DNA of 64,000 nucleotides from Pyropia yezoensis. Lineage: Eukaryota > Rhodophyta > Bangiophyceae > Bangiales > Bangiaceae. Made by a program: the position numbers and the translations under genes. Under the pieces are notes generated by a model. That model did not search any database and was not told the DNA's origin. It saw only the letters and a program-made list of their open reading frames with translations. The stretch lies in contig CM020620.1 in assembly GCA_009829735.1 (NCBI GenBank), forward strand, positions 10,661,420-10,725,419, given 5' to 3'. Below, in pieces: positions 32,161 through 42,707 of this stretch (the stretch's first letter is position 1; every line of letters starts with the position of its first letter).

Positions 32161-33288
32161 ATGCCGCGCTCCCTCACCCTCCTGACGCTGGCCGCCGCCG
32201 CGGCCACGGCTATCGCCGTCGCGGCCGTCACGGTGCCCGCCGCGGGCGCAACGCCGCGCATCCCTGCTGCCCGCGCCTTTTCGGGCCAACTCAGCGGGGG
32301 GCCCCGCCGGCGCGCGCGCCGCCACCCGCTGCCGGGCGCCGGTGCCGCGGCGGCGAGGGCAGCGGCCGCCGCCGCGGCTGGCGCGGGTGCCGTGCTGCCT
32401 GGGGAGGCGCCACCGGTGGCACGGCCGGCGGCGGCGGCGGCGGCGGCGGCCCCGCGGTACAAGTACCCCGCCGCCCGGGCGCAGGGGGGCAAGCTGGGCG
32501 GCGTGCCTGGCCGCTTGCGGCCGCCGTCACGGCCGGCAGTGTCCAGCGGCGGGGGCGGGGACAAACCGCTGTCCCGCGCGGCGGCGGCGGCGCCCGCCGG
32601 GGGGGCACCCCGCTACAAGTACCCCGCGGGGCGGTCGCTGGGCGGCAAGCTAGGCGGCGCGCCCCGTCGGCGGCGGCTGCCGCCGCCGTCGCGGCCGGCG
32701 GTGAGGGCAGCAGCGGCAGAGGCGGCAGAGGCGGTAGAGGCCGTGGCGGTGAGGGAGGCGGCGGCAGCGGCGGCGCCCGCCGTGGCGGCCGCCCGCCGAG
32801 AGGTGACGTCGCCGCCCACCGCCGCCCTGCCCGTCGCGATCACAGACCTCTTGGCGGCGCTGCTGGGTGGGGGCGCCGGCGGGGCTCCTGAGCCGACCAC
32901 CGACGCCCTCGACGCGTCCGACGCCCCAGAGCCGACCGCCGATGGCCTTGACGTGTCCGAGTCGCCCGAGCCGACGGCGGACGTCTTGGACGCGTCCGAG
33001 TCGCCCGAGCCAACTGCCGACGACGTGGACGCGTCCGAGTCGCCCGAGCCAACGGCCGACGTCCTGGATGCGTCCGAGTCACCCGAGCCGACGGCCGACG
33101 TCCTGGACGCGTCAGAGTCACCCGAGCCGACGGATGACATCCTGGATGCGTCCGCGTCCCCCGAGCCAATGATGACTGGGGGGGGCGCCAACGCGATGCC
33201 CACAGCCTCGGCAAACCCGCCGGCGGCGGCGGTGGTGCCCTTGACGGAGCTCGCGCTCCCGCTTGAGACGCTGACGCCGGCCGCGTAG
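32161..33288 (+). CDS. Secreted protein with basic RYKYP modules and acidic 13-residue repeats
   Basis: A single exon of 375 residues starting at ATG 32161. Residues 1-30 form a signal peptide (MPRSLTLLTLAAAAATAIAV). Two similar basic modules follow, each with APRYKYPA...GGKLGG and a PPSRPAV ending (about 98-126 and 149-181), and a degenerate third near the N-terminus. From about 240 to 332 are seven tandem 13-residue acidic repeats (SPEPTADVLDASE). The opposed basic and acidic halves suggest a cell-wall or matrix protein that binds polyanions or metal ions, but no family is recognised. It is transcribed away from the MLO-like gene. Confidence 0.7.
   Translation: MPRSLTLLTLAAAAATAIAVAAVTVPAAGATPRIPAARAFSGQLSGGPRRRARRHPLPGAGAAAARAAAAAAAGAGAVLPGEAPPVARPAAAAAAAAPRYKYPAARAQGGKLGGVPGRLRPPSRPAVSSGGGGDKPLSRAAAAAPAGGAPRYKYPAGRSLGGKLGGAPRRRRLPPPSRPAVRAAAAEAAEAVEAVAVREAAAAAAPAVAAARREVTSPPTAALPVAITDLLAALLGGGAGGAPEPTTDALDASDAPEPTADGLDVSESPEPTADVLDASESPEPTADDVDASESPEPTADVLDASESPEPTADVLDASESPEPTDDILDASASPEPMMTGGGANAMPTASANPPAAAVVPLTELALPLETLTPAA
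32880..33160 (+). repeat. 39-bp tandem repeat encoding SPEPTADVLDASE
   Basis: Seven units of 39 bp, differing mainly at third positions and at a few residues (TTDALDASD, TADGLDVSE, TADDVDASE, TDDILDASA). The third-position changes suggest selection on the peptide rather than pure DNA slippage. Confidence 0.85.
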
Positions 33289-34076
33289 GACTGCAGTCCG
33301 ATACTATTCGCTAGCTGCCATAGGGGCAGCGAAGGATGGGCTGGCTACCGACCCGCAATGCCACCACGGCGCACTGTACAGTGCCCATACACGACACGCT
33401 TCGCTTCCCACCGCCGCGTCTCTGGTGATCGATCCAGAGGGCAGAGGGCATCACACGAGGGGGAAGACAAAGAAACGAAGTTGTTCTCCCCGGTCTCTCT
33501 GCCACCCCCCCCCTCCCTCCCCTCCCTGCCTCATCTCAGGAGTCCCGCCATTGGCTGGCCCCAGCACCCCCCCCCGCCTCCCCCCCCCCCTCCCCCTTCC
33601 CTGCCCCTCTCAGGAGCCCCACCGTTGAAAATCACACCCCCCTTCGTCCGTCGACTCATGCGCAGAAAGTTGGAGGAGGGGGGGCGGAGCTGGCGTGGGG
33701 GGTGGCGAAAGGAGAATGCCTGTTCCCGACGCTCCGCGCCGCGCTACGCCACCACCGCCACCACCGCGACCACCACTACGAACGCAACCACCACGGGCGA
33801 CACCGGCGGTGGCACGCGGCGGGGGTAGCGAGCCGTCTCGCGTCAGGGGACCTATGTCTACGGGGCGAGAAAGAAATCGGTCCGCTACGTCAGAACCAAG
33901 ACAAAGTCAAACACCCAGAGTCATCAGTTTGAGTGTCAATTGTCAGTGTCCTGTATCGTTGCTTGTCATCCAAGACTGGCTAAAGAGTCCACGCATGAAT
34001 CAAGACTTGCTCAGAGTCGACGGGCGGAGCTGTGGGTGTGACGCACTGGCCGCGGGCAAGGGCACGGTCCCGGCGT

Positions 34077-34108
<32 letters not shown>

Positions 34109-34847
34109 AGCGGCGGCAGCGGCTGTGGCGGTGCCGGTGTCCCCGTCTTTGCCGCGGGCGTGGGCGCCGCCTTAGGATCCGGCGCCGCAGGAGCTGCAGA
34201 GGAGACCGACATGATAGGCAGAGAGGCAGACGGATGAGCGGGGTGCGGGTGGTCGCTGACACCGCAGAGCGGGGCGTGGAGCATGTGGTGCCCGCCCGTG
34301 CCGGACGCACCCACCGTCAAGTCATGTGCGTGGCCAGGAGAAGTGGGAAGCGTCGGTGGCGGTCGGCGGTCACCATCTCCCCGCCCTTTTTCCCGCTCTC
34401 TTCTTGTGGCTTTTTTCTCCATCGTGGCCTCTGCTTCTGTGGGAGAGACAGGTTGGGCAGGCCGTCGCGTCGAGGACGTGGTCGCACCCCCCCCCCTCCG
34501 GCTGGGCGCGTCGCGCGAGCGACGGTAGCGCCCGCGGGAGACTTGTGTTCGTGTGTGGATCGGCGAAAATTCAGCACTCAGCAAGATACCTAAATTTAGC
34601 TCTTCACGCCAGACCGCGGTTCGACCTGCGCTTCGTGGGCGACCCGACGCAGTTTCCAAAACGTTGGCCAAAGTGCGCAACATTTAGCAGCATCATGGCA
34701 GTGAGGGGTAGGGATGGCGTACACCCCGAAAGCCCCAGAGCATCTCTACCCGTGTGAGAAACAAACACAGAAGGCTGAAGTATCAACGAAGCCGGTCAAA
34801 AGTGGAACGTACACAGCCACATAGCGTATGGAGACCACCACTAAATT
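33289..34847. other. Intergenic, no confident gene
   Basis: It contains C-rich tracts near 33,505-33,610 and a (GGC)n tract near 34,078-34,110. A minus-strand frame beginning at ATG 34,211 (MSVSSAAPAAPDPKAAP) encodes a short Pro-rich peptide ending near 34,000 and might be a first exon, but nothing downstream supports it. Confidence 0.4.
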
Positions 34848-36431
34848 TTAGGCAGACGGCAGCACCCCACAGTCCGTCACGACGATCTCTGACACCGGGC
34901 GGTCGGCGGACGCGGTCTTGACCGCTTCGATCTTGTCCAGCACGTCAAGACCCTCGGTAACGCGGCCAAACACCACGTGCTTGCCGTCCAGCCAGGCCGT
35001 CTGAGGAAAGGAAAAGGGGGACGAGACGGGTTGGCAGTCAGATGGGCAACCACGTTGAGCCGGCGCAGGACGTACATAGAAAACGTAGGCAGCGGCAAAC
35101 GGCACGTCGGGAAACAGGGATAGTGACCATGACGCCAGTAGCAGCAATGGCAGCGGAGAAGGGACCCATTCAACGAGCAGCGGCGCCGTCAGAGCCACGT
35201 CAAAACACAAGTCGGGGAATCACGTCCAAGCGCCATTGCCGTGCCCACTCCCTCGGATACGCATCGAGCCACGTAACGTACCTTGCCAAAGGTGATGAAG
35301 AACTGCGTTACCAGCAAGCAGACAGGGCCGCCAAACCGACAATGCAGAGAAGAGTCACGGAAATCAGACAGCCGTCCAAGAGCGCACCCAGTCCAGGGGA
35401 GCCGGCTCCCACGGGGCCCCGTCATGCGGGCAGGCCCCCCGCAACCCAAACGCCATCCGTCAGTAGCCACCCCAGACCAATCCATGCGAAGGCACACACC
35501 CAAAGGTACAGACTGTGCCCCGCCCGCCCGAGTTGGTTGCACAACCCCATCACATCCAACGCAAGTCTCCAAAAGCTGGCGCCCCTGCGGTCGCCGTCCC
35601 CCACCACACCCCACCCCCCCGATAACGTACCTGCGACCCGTTCCGGTCCTTGCCCGAGTTGGCCATGCTCAGCACCCCACGCACGTCGTGGCTGTACAAA
35701 AACGCCTCGTCTGGGAAAAAGGTCCCATAGATGCTCTTCCCCCCACGCCCATCCCCGCGGGTGAAGTCCCCCCCCTGGGCCATGAAGCCCTTGATGACGC
35801 GGTGGAACTTGCTGCCCTTGAAGCCCATGCCGGGGGTCACCCCCTCGCCCGACCCCCGCGTCAGGGACACGTAGTTGGCGACCGTCTTGGGGAGCTCCTC
35901 ACCAAAGAGGCCCACCACCAACCGCCCGGCGGGGGCACCCCCAATAGACACATCCAGGTAGACCGACTCGGAGACGGGCGCCTCAGACGCGGGCGTCATG
36001 GACGTGGCCGCCTTCGCGCCGCCGCCCCCACCGCCGCCGCCGCCCGTCCCAAACACCACCCACAGGGCGGCGGCGCCGAGGCCCACATTGATAAGCGTGT
36101 TGATAAGCTGCCGCCGCGGAGGGTCAGCGGCGGTGGCGGTAGGGGCGCCATCGGCACCACCCTCCCCCGCCGACGGCATCGGCTCCCCGCCGTCGGCCGC
36201 CGCCCGCAGCGGCGTGACAGTGGTGGCCACCCCCGCACGCCCCGCCGCGGGGGCGGCCGCGACCGCAGGCCGCAGCGCGGCTAGGCCCGGTCGGCACGGC
36301 GCCACCACCGCCGCGGCGGGTGCCCACGCGCAGCGGCGGGTGAGCAGGCGGGCCGACCCGAAGCGGCCGCCGGTGGCGGCGGCGGCGGCGGCAAATGCCA
36401 GCGGCCGCGTCGCGAGCGTCGGACGCATCAT
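34848..36431 (-). CDS. Cyclophilin-type peptidyl-prolyl isomerase, organelle-targeted
   Basis: Three exons: 36,431-35,631, 35,302-35,282 (only 21 nt) and 35,000-34,848, with introns of 328 and 281 bp. Splice sites are CAG|GTACGT, ACGCAG|TTC, AAG|GTACGT and CCTCAG|ACG, all in phase 0, giving 324 residues. The cyclophilin domain (about 156-324) has [16 protein letters not shown] with the catalytic Arg at 211, then [17 protein letters not shown] (the micro-exon) and [12 protein letters not shown]. The first 110 residues are an Arg/Ala-rich transit-peptide-like leader, followed by a hydrophobic segment ([15 protein letters not shown], about 113-127). This points to a plastid or mitochondrial membrane-anchored or lumenal folding enzyme; which organelle is not decided by sequence alone. 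It is divergent from UTP25. Confidence 0.9.
35282..35302 (-). other. 21-nt micro-exon of the cyclophilin gene
   Basis: It encodes FFITFGK, the invariant central strand of the cyclophilin fold, flanked by ACGCAG and GTACGT splice sites. Skipping it keeps the frame but deletes seven core residues. Confidence 0.85.
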
Positions 36432-36993
36432 GGCTGGCGGTTCAGCGGGGGGGCGGAAGCGGAGCGGCGCGCAGTGAACGAGAGGGAGAGTAGAGAAAAC
36501 CGTTCAAGGACGTTGAGGGCGGCGCGAGTGTGCAGACCAGCGGGTGGAGTGGAGTGTGGGGGGATGCGGGAGGGGGGCGTCTGGGGGATCGGTGCCGTGG
36601 CAAAGGCCAAGGTCAGGCTTCGGGTCCTCTGCCGAGATACCGTGGACTCGCGAGCACCCGCCAAAAAGGATCAGGACAATGACCTATGTCATATAGGATC
36701 CGCTGATATCCATCTTCCTACCCAAATGAGCCTTATGTTAATTCTGGCTCCTACTTGTCCGTCTCAATGGAGGATCAAGTCCTCAAGCGCCTCACTCGCG
36801 GGTGGCGTCGCCGTCGTCGCCCGAGCTTGCGTAATCCCCTTGCCCGTCGTGCCTGCCCGTCCCCAGCGCCCCGGCTCATCAGCGCCTCCTCACACCCGAG
36901 CTCTTTCTCGTCCCCCGTGACGTCTTCCCTCCCTTCTTCCCCTGTCGCCCTCCCTGCTCCCGGCCGTCCGCCTGGCCCTCGCTCTCCTGTGCC
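36432..36993. promoter_or_regulatory. Bidirectional promoter region, cyclophilin / UTP25
   Basis: A 562-bp gap between two divergent starts (ATG 36431 minus, ATG 36994 plus). It must hold both promoters. No TATA box is obvious. A less GC-rich patch near 36,660-36,740 stands out from the coding sequence on either side. Confidence 0.5.
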
Positions 36994-39900
36994 ATGGGAC
37001 GCCCCCGCCGCCGGTCGGCCGGCGGCGGCGCCCCCCCGCCCGAGCGGCTGGTCAAGCACGTCCTCCGGGACGAGCAGCGGGCTGCCAAGGTCGCCCGCCT
37101 CGTCGCCGCCGCGTCGGCGGGGGTCGTGCCCGCCCCGAACCCGCGCCCACGCCCGCCAAATCTAGCTGTGGAGGCGGCTCCGGCATCACGGCGGTCGGGC
37201 CGGCCTGTCGGGGGGGGGGGCGGCCGCAAGGCGCGCCGCCGCGCGGCAGAGGCGGCAGCAGCGGCAGCAGCAGCGGCAGAGGCCGCTGCGGCGTCGCACC
37301 CCCGCCGCCGCCACCGCCGCGGGGTGCCACTGGGCGAGGCAGAAGAGGAGGAGGAGGTGGAGGCGTCTGCCGACGACGATGGCGTCACCGGCGGCGGTCG
37401 CACTGCCGGCCCTGACGGGCGGACTGACGCGGTCGACGACGATGACGAAGACAACGACGACGACGACGGAGAGGACGAAGATGACGATGCGCCTGTGGCG
37501 GCCGCCCCCGTGGCGGTGGGCGGCCGGCGCGCCCTGCCGCCGGCGTTTGCAGAGCTGCTGCGCCTGGCCGCCACGGCCACACCTCCCGACAGCGGTGCGG
37601 GGGGGCAGAGGAGCGGCGGCGGTGATGGTGCCCGTAAGGTCACCGACGCTGACGCTGCCGCGGCGATGCCCGCCGCCGTGCGGGTGGTGCCAGCCGAGGC
37701 GGCGGTGGCACCTGCCGCCCCCGCTGCGACCGCGGCGGTGGCGGCCGTCGTCCCCTCGGCGACAGCTGCGGCGGCGGCGGTGGGGGCGCCGCCCCCCTCC
37801 GTGGGAGCGCCCCCCTCACCCAGTGACGCCCTCTCCACCGCCGACGCCGGGGCGCCACTCACAGCAGCGGGTGCCCCCCCTCCCACGGCAGGCACCGCCG
37901 CCGCGAGCGACTCTGTCACCTCGGCGCCACTGTCGGCGGCGGCCGCGGCGGCAGGCGTGACGGCGGCCGCGGCGGCCGCTGCGGCCGATGCCACCCCGGC
38001 TGCGGCGGCCACGCCCTCATCTTTTGCAGCCGAGCGGGCCGCACCACCCGCCGGCGAAGCGGCGGTTGCCGAGCCAGCCCAGACGCCAGTCGCTACGGCC
38101 GGTCCGACTGCACCAGTGGCGGCGGCAGCTGCCGCCGCCCCCCCAACGACGCGACGACGCATTGGGGAGCCCCTCCCTGGGGAGGCCCCTCTCCCTGCCG
38201 CCACCGCCGCCGCCTCTGCCGCCGTCGTCCCCCCCCCCGCCTTCCCCCCCCGTACCAGTGGCCTCCCTCCCCACGCAGCGGCCACCGCCGCCTATTTTGC
38301 CCACATGGACCGACCACTCCCCCCCCTCGACGGCTGCGGCGACGACGGGTCGCGGGGGTCACGCAAGCGGCGCCCCCCCCCCCCCCCCCCCCCCACCTTT
38401 ATCCCCGGCATTGGGCGGGTGGTGGCGGCAACGGCCGCCACGCCCCTCCCTCCCCCGCTGACGGGGCCCACCCCCCCCGCCGCGACGGGCCTCCCCCCGC
38501 GCTTCCTCGCCGGCTACCCGCCGCCCCCCCCGCGGCGGATCCCGCCGCTGCCGCCCACCGCCCTGCCCGTCGGCGCGGCGGGCCTCTCCGCGTGCCTCCG
38601 CACGCACGCAGACGTGCTGTGGGTGGGGGCCGCCTCCCCAGCGGGTGACTGGGCGCTCCGCGTCGCCGCCGCCGCGCACGCGCTGGCGCTCGTCGCCCGC
38701 GCCCGCCGGCGGGAGGCGGCCAATGGGCGGCGGCTGGCCGCCGCCGCAGCGGCGGTCCCCGGTGGGGGGGGCGCGGCCATGCCGCCCGACGGCGGGCGCG
38801 ACCGGGGGCTCGCCCGCCCGCGGGTGCTGGTGCTGGCGCCCGTCCGGAATGACGCGTACGAGTTCGTGACGGCGTTGGCGCACCTGGCGGGGGGGGGGGG
38901 CGTGCCGTGGGGCGCCCCGGCGGCGACCGACGCGGCGGCCGCGGCGCCTACGACACCTGCCGCCGCCGCCGACACTGCAGCCACTGGCGGCGGGCGGGCG
39001 GGCGGCGACGGGGCCACTGATGGTGGTGACGGCGGCGGCGACGGTGTCACCGGCGACGGCGGCGGCAGCGGCGGCGGTGGCGGCGGCAGCGGCACCGCCG
39101 CCCGCACTCTCCCCCCCCCCCCCGTCGCCGACGACCACGACCCCGACGCTCCCCCCCCTGACGACGACGGCAACGCCCCCGCCGCGGCGCTCATTGCCGA
39201 GCGCCGCACCGCCGCCCGGCGTGCGGCGTCGGCGGCGCTCGCTGACCGCGCCGCCCGCCGTGCGGAGCGGGTGCGCGTCGCGTCCGAGGCGCGGTTTGAA
39301 GAGGAGTTTGGGCCGCCCCCCTCGTCATCTGACGAGGACGACGGGTCGGACGACGATTTCGATGAAGGTGGGGGTGCTGCCGGCGACAGGGCCGCGGCGG
39401 GCGGGCGCCGCCACCCCACGGACCGCCGCGGCCGTCGGCGTCGGCGTCGGGAGCTGTCGGCGGCGTACCGCCACCAGTTCCGGGGCAACACGGACGATGA
39501 CTACAAGGTGGGCCTGTCGCTCGGCCCCGACGGCGACGGGCCTCTGCGGCTGTACACAGAGTTTGGGGTGTCGGACTTTGTCGTGGCGTCGCCGCTCGCG
39601 CTGCTGCGGTTGCACCAGACCGAGCGGGACGACGCGGAGGAGGCGGCGGCAGCAGCCAAGAATAAGGCGGCGGCCAAGGGCGGCAAGGGCGGCGGGAAGG
39701 GCGCCCCCCCCCCCCGGGGCCTCGCCAAGGGCCCCCGCCAGGTGGGCGACGGCAGCGCGTACCACGCGTCGCCGACCGACTACCTCGCGGGCGTGGAGCT
39801 GCTGGTCATTGCCGACACGGACGGGCTGGCGATGCAAAACTGGGCGTCGCTGGTCGAGGTGGTTGCCGCCGTCAATGGGGGCTCCGCGTCGGCGGGCGCG

Positions 39901-40947
39901 GGGACGGACCTGTCCCGCGTGCGGCTGGCGGCGCTCGAGCCGGGGGGGGCCGCCCGGCTGCGGCAGACGCTCCTGCTGGCGCCCCGGGCGGCGCCCGAGG
40001 TGGCCGCCCTCTTTCGGGGCGGTTGCAACGCCGCGGGCGCGCTGCGCGTCACCGCCTTGCCGCCGAGCGTGGCGGACGTGCTGGCGCCGCCGACGCTGGC
40101 GGATGGCGCCGCCGCCGCCGCGGCAACGGCGGCGGCAGCGGCGACGGCGGCCACCGATGACGACGACGCGCCAGCGGCGGGGGGGGTGGCCAAGCGCCCG
40201 CGCCACGCGACGGCAGCGGGGGGTGGCGGCGGCGCCGTTGCGCCGTCGGCGGCGGCTGCGCTGCGCGCTATGGAGCGGCTGTCCATGCCCCCGCCCCCCC
40301 CCACGGTGCCGGCCGGCATCCCACACGTGTTTCACCGGCTCCCCCCGACGGCGACCCCCGCCGACGCATTTGCCGCGCGCCTCCGTGCCCTCCGCTCGGT
40401 GGTGTTGCCCGAGATTGACGCCACCCCCGCGGCGGCCGACAGCAGTGACGACGACGGGGGCGGCGGCGGCGGTGGGGCCGGAGCCCTCAGACGGCGGCGG
40501 CGGGGCACGCTGGTGGTGGTGCCGTCGCCCTATGACTTTATCGCCCTGCGGCGGGCGCTGCTGGAGGCGGCCGCCGCCGACCCTGCCGCGACCGCCGACG
40601 CGTTTGACGAGTACACCCGCCCGGGGGCGGTGACGCGGTCGCGGGCGGCCTTTTTCCAACGCCGCGTCCGCGTCCTGGTCGTCCCCGAGCGGTGGTACTG
40701 GTACTGGCGGTCGACGCTCCGCGGGGCGGGGGCGGTCGTCTGGTGGGGGGTGCCCCGCATCGAATCGTTTTTGGGGCAGGTCTATGGTGCTGGGCCGGGG
40801 GTGGGGGCGGCCGGCGCCGAGGCCGTGCGGCAGGTGCGCGTCCTGTACGATGACAAGGAGGTGGCCGCGTTGGGGCGGGTGGTGGGGGGGGGCCGTGCCC
40901 GCCGGATGGTCGCGGCGGGCGCCAAGGACCGCTACACGTTTGCGTGA
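36994..40947 (+). CDS. UTP25: UTP25 (DEF), U3 snoRNP / SSU processome component
   Basis: A single exon of 1,317 residues starting at ATG 36994 in a good context (GCCATGG). UTP25 is a helicase-like nucleolar protein without an active ATPase, needed for early 18S rRNA processing. Family blocks occur in order: LRTHADVLWVG (about 530), RPRVLVLAPVRNDAYEFV (about 610), HQFRGNTDDDYKVGLSLGP (about 828) with LYTEFGVSDFVVASPL, LVIADTDGLAMQNWASL (about 935), DLSRVRLAALEPGGAARLRQ (about 972), FHRLPPTATPADAFAARL (about 1,112), LVVVPSPYDFIALRRAL (about 1,172) and RVRVLVVPERWYWYWR (about 1,223). The usual length is near 700-750; the excess is N-terminal acidic and Ala-rich low complexity and inserts between helicase blocks, typical of this genome. 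Confidence 0.9.
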   Translation: MGRPRRRSAGGGAPPPERLVKHVLRDEQRAAKVARLVAAASAGVVPAPNPRPRPPNLAVEAAPASRRSGRPVGGGGGRKARRRAAEAAAAAAAAAEAAAASHPRRRHRRGVPLGEAEEEEEVEASADDDGVTGGGRTAGPDGRTDAVDDDDEDNDDDDGEDEDDDAPVAAAPVAVGGRRALPPAFAELLRLAATATPPDSGAGGQRSGGGDGARKVTDADAAAAMPAAVRVVPAEAAVAPAAPAATAAVAAVVPSATAAAAAVGAPPPSVGAPPSPSDALSTADAGAPLTAAGAPPPTAGTAAASDSVTSAPLSAAAAAAGVTAAAAAAAADATPAAAATPSSFAAERAAPPAGEAAVAEPAQTPVATAGPTAPVAAAAAAAPPTTRRRIGEPLPGEAPLPAATAAASAAVVPPPAFPPRTSGLPPHAAATAAYFAHMDRPLPPLDGCGDDGSRGSRKRRPPPPPPPTFIPGIGRVVAATAATPLPPPLTGPTPPAATGLPPRFLAGYPPPPPRRIPPLPPTALPVGAAGLSACLRTHADVLWVGAASPAGDWALRVAAAAHALALVARARRREAANGRRLAAAAAAVPGGGGAAMPPDGGRDRGLARPRVLVLAPVRNDAYEFVTALAHLAGGGGVPWGAPAATDAAAAAPTTPAAAADTAATGGGRAGGDGATDGGDGGGDGVTGDGGGSGGGGGGSGTAARTLPPPPVADDHDPDAPPPDDDGNAPAAALIAERRTAARRAASAALADRAARRAERVRVASEARFEEEFGPPPSSSDEDDGSDDDFDEGGGAAGDRAAAGGRRHPTDRRGRRRRRRELSAAYRHQFRGNTDDDYKVGLSLGPDGDGPLRLYTEFGVSDFVVASPLALLRLHQTERDDAEEAAAAAKNKAAAKGGKGGGKGAPPPRGLAKGPRQVGDGSAYHASPTDYLAGVELLVIADTDGLAMQNWASLVEVVAAVNGGSASAGAGTDLSRVRLAALEPGGAARLRQTLLLAPRAAPEVAALFRGGCNAAGALRVTALPPSVADVLAPPTLADGAAAAAATAAAAATAATDDDDAPAAGGVAKRPRHATAAGGGGGAVAPSAAAALRAMERLSMPPPPPTVPAGIPHVFHRLPPTATPADAFAARLRALRSVVLPEIDATPAAADSSDDDGGGGGGGAGALRRRRRGTLVVVPSPYDFIALRRALLEAAAADPAATADAFDEYTRPGAVTRSRAAFFQRRVRVLVVPERWYWYWRSTLRGAGAVVWWGVPRIESFLGQVYGAGPGVGAAGAEAVRQVRVLYDDKEVAALGRVVGGGRARRMVAAGAKDRYTFA

Positions 40948-41459
40948 CGGACGGGGAGGGGGAGGGGTGGATGGCGTGCCGGGGGGTTGATGGATTGCGC
41001 CGGGGAAGGGGGGGGGAGGATGGGCGGAGGGGTCAGTCACCTGCTTACACGCAGCAAGCGGCGCAGACGCCCACAGAGGGGAGGGGCGAAGACAGGCTAC
41101 AGCGGGGGGGGGCCAGCTCTCTATGCCGTCGGACGGTGCGCCCCCAATCAACACTCAGCTTTGATTTCGGGGCCTCCGGTTAGGGCCAATAGTAATCAAA
41201 CGTTCTCATCACGCGTACCAATGGTAATCAAACGTTTGCGGAGCCGTCGGCCACGTGTAGAGTCCTCATGAAAGGTCAATCCCTGCCATATGTCGTGTCA
41301 CTCTTCACCTGCCTCAGGCCTTTTTGATCGCCCCGCCGTAGTTCCTGGCGACTGACAGACTTGGCGTCGGGGAGTTCAGTGAGCTGTGCCGGGGACTTCT
41401 AGATGACGTCGCGTCACCCAAACGCCAACTGCACGGGGAGCGGTCGCCGGCTTGTCCCC

Positions 41460-42600
41460 GGAAGTACAACGTGGCCGTCTCGGCGTTCGACCCGCTGCCC
41501 GCCACCACCGCCGTCGTCCTCACTGGCTGGCCGCCACTCACCCGCCGTCACCTGACCGCCCTCGCCCCGCCAACGCCATCGCCCTCACCGGCTGGCCGTC
41601 GCCCCCTCACCGCCCCCATTACCGCCTTCGTCTGGCGGTCGCCCCCCCGCCACGTCTGTGGCCGCCGCTGGTCGGTGCCCCTTTGGTGCTGTCGCCGCCG
41701 CCGCTGGCTGGCCGGCGCCCCACCGCGGTTGCTGCTGCGGCCGCCGACGGACTACCACCGCCCCCGCCGCACTGCCACCGCCTCTGCCGGCTGACCGCCG
41801 CCTCGTCACCGCCGCCACTGTCGCTGCCCTCTGGCCGCCACCTTCCCGTTGCCAGCCCCCCCCCGCCGCCCTCACCGCAGCCACGGGCTGGCGGCCTCCT
41901 CCCACCTGCCGCGGTCGCCGCTAGCGGCTGGCCGCCGCCCTCGCGCCACCACCGCCCCCGCTCGCAGTTAGACGTCGCTGGTCGGCCGCCACCTCCCGGC
42001 CGCCACCGCCACCGCCGCGGCCGCCGCCCCCGCTGCCGCCGGCTGGCCGCCGCCCCCGCCGCCGCCGGTTGGCCGCCGCCCCCGCCGCCGCCGGCTGGCC
42101 GCCGCCCCCCCGCTGCCGCCGCTGCTGCCGCTGCCGTCGCGGGCTTGTGGCTGCCACCCTCCCGCTGCAGCCGCAACCGGTTGTCGTCCGTTCCTTCCCC
42201 GCTGCCGCGGTCACCGCCGCAGCCACCGGCTCATAGCCGCCCCCCCGTCGCTACCGCCGCCACCGCCGCCGCTGGCTTTTTGCCGGCCTCGCCCTTGCCG
42301 GCTGGTCGCTTCTCCCCTGCCGCTGCCGCAGCCGCCGGCACTGCCGGCTGGCTTCCGCCCCACCGCCGCCACCGACGCTGCCGCTGGCTACTCTCCGTCT
42401 CTCCGCCTCGCCTTCGCCGCTATCGCTGCCGCCGCCTGCTGGCGGTCCGCCAACGCCGCCAACGCCATCTTTCGTCGGCCGCTGCCCCCTCGCCGCCGCC
42501 GCCACCGCGGCGGTCACCGGCTGCTGGCCGTTCCCGCGCCGCCGCCGCGGCCAGCCGCCTTGCTCGCGGCCGCCAGCAAGTCGCCGCCCCGCCTCCCCAC
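41460..42600. repeat. Degenerate GC-rich minisatellite
   Basis: Many diverged copies of a short unit related to GCTGGCCGCCGCC and CACCGCCG across about 1.1 kb. The 475-codon plus-strand frame running through it is low complexity (Pro, Arg, Ala, with recurrent GWPPP) and is treated as an artefact. Confidence 0.7.
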
Positions 42601-42707
42601 CGCGGTCGCTGGATGGCCTACGCTCCCCGCAATAAACTACTCTTTTTGTGGGCATCCCATTGGACGTCGTGCTGTCCGTTTTTGTGGCGCTGCGCGCGCC
42701 CATGGCG

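Noticed and set aside
33695-34683. 180- and 227-codon frames on opposite strands
   Set aside because: Driven by Pro/Gly tracts; at most a short first exon, not supported further.
39325-41154. 609-codon minus-strand frame opposite UTP25
   Set aside because: Shadow frame of a confidently identified gene.
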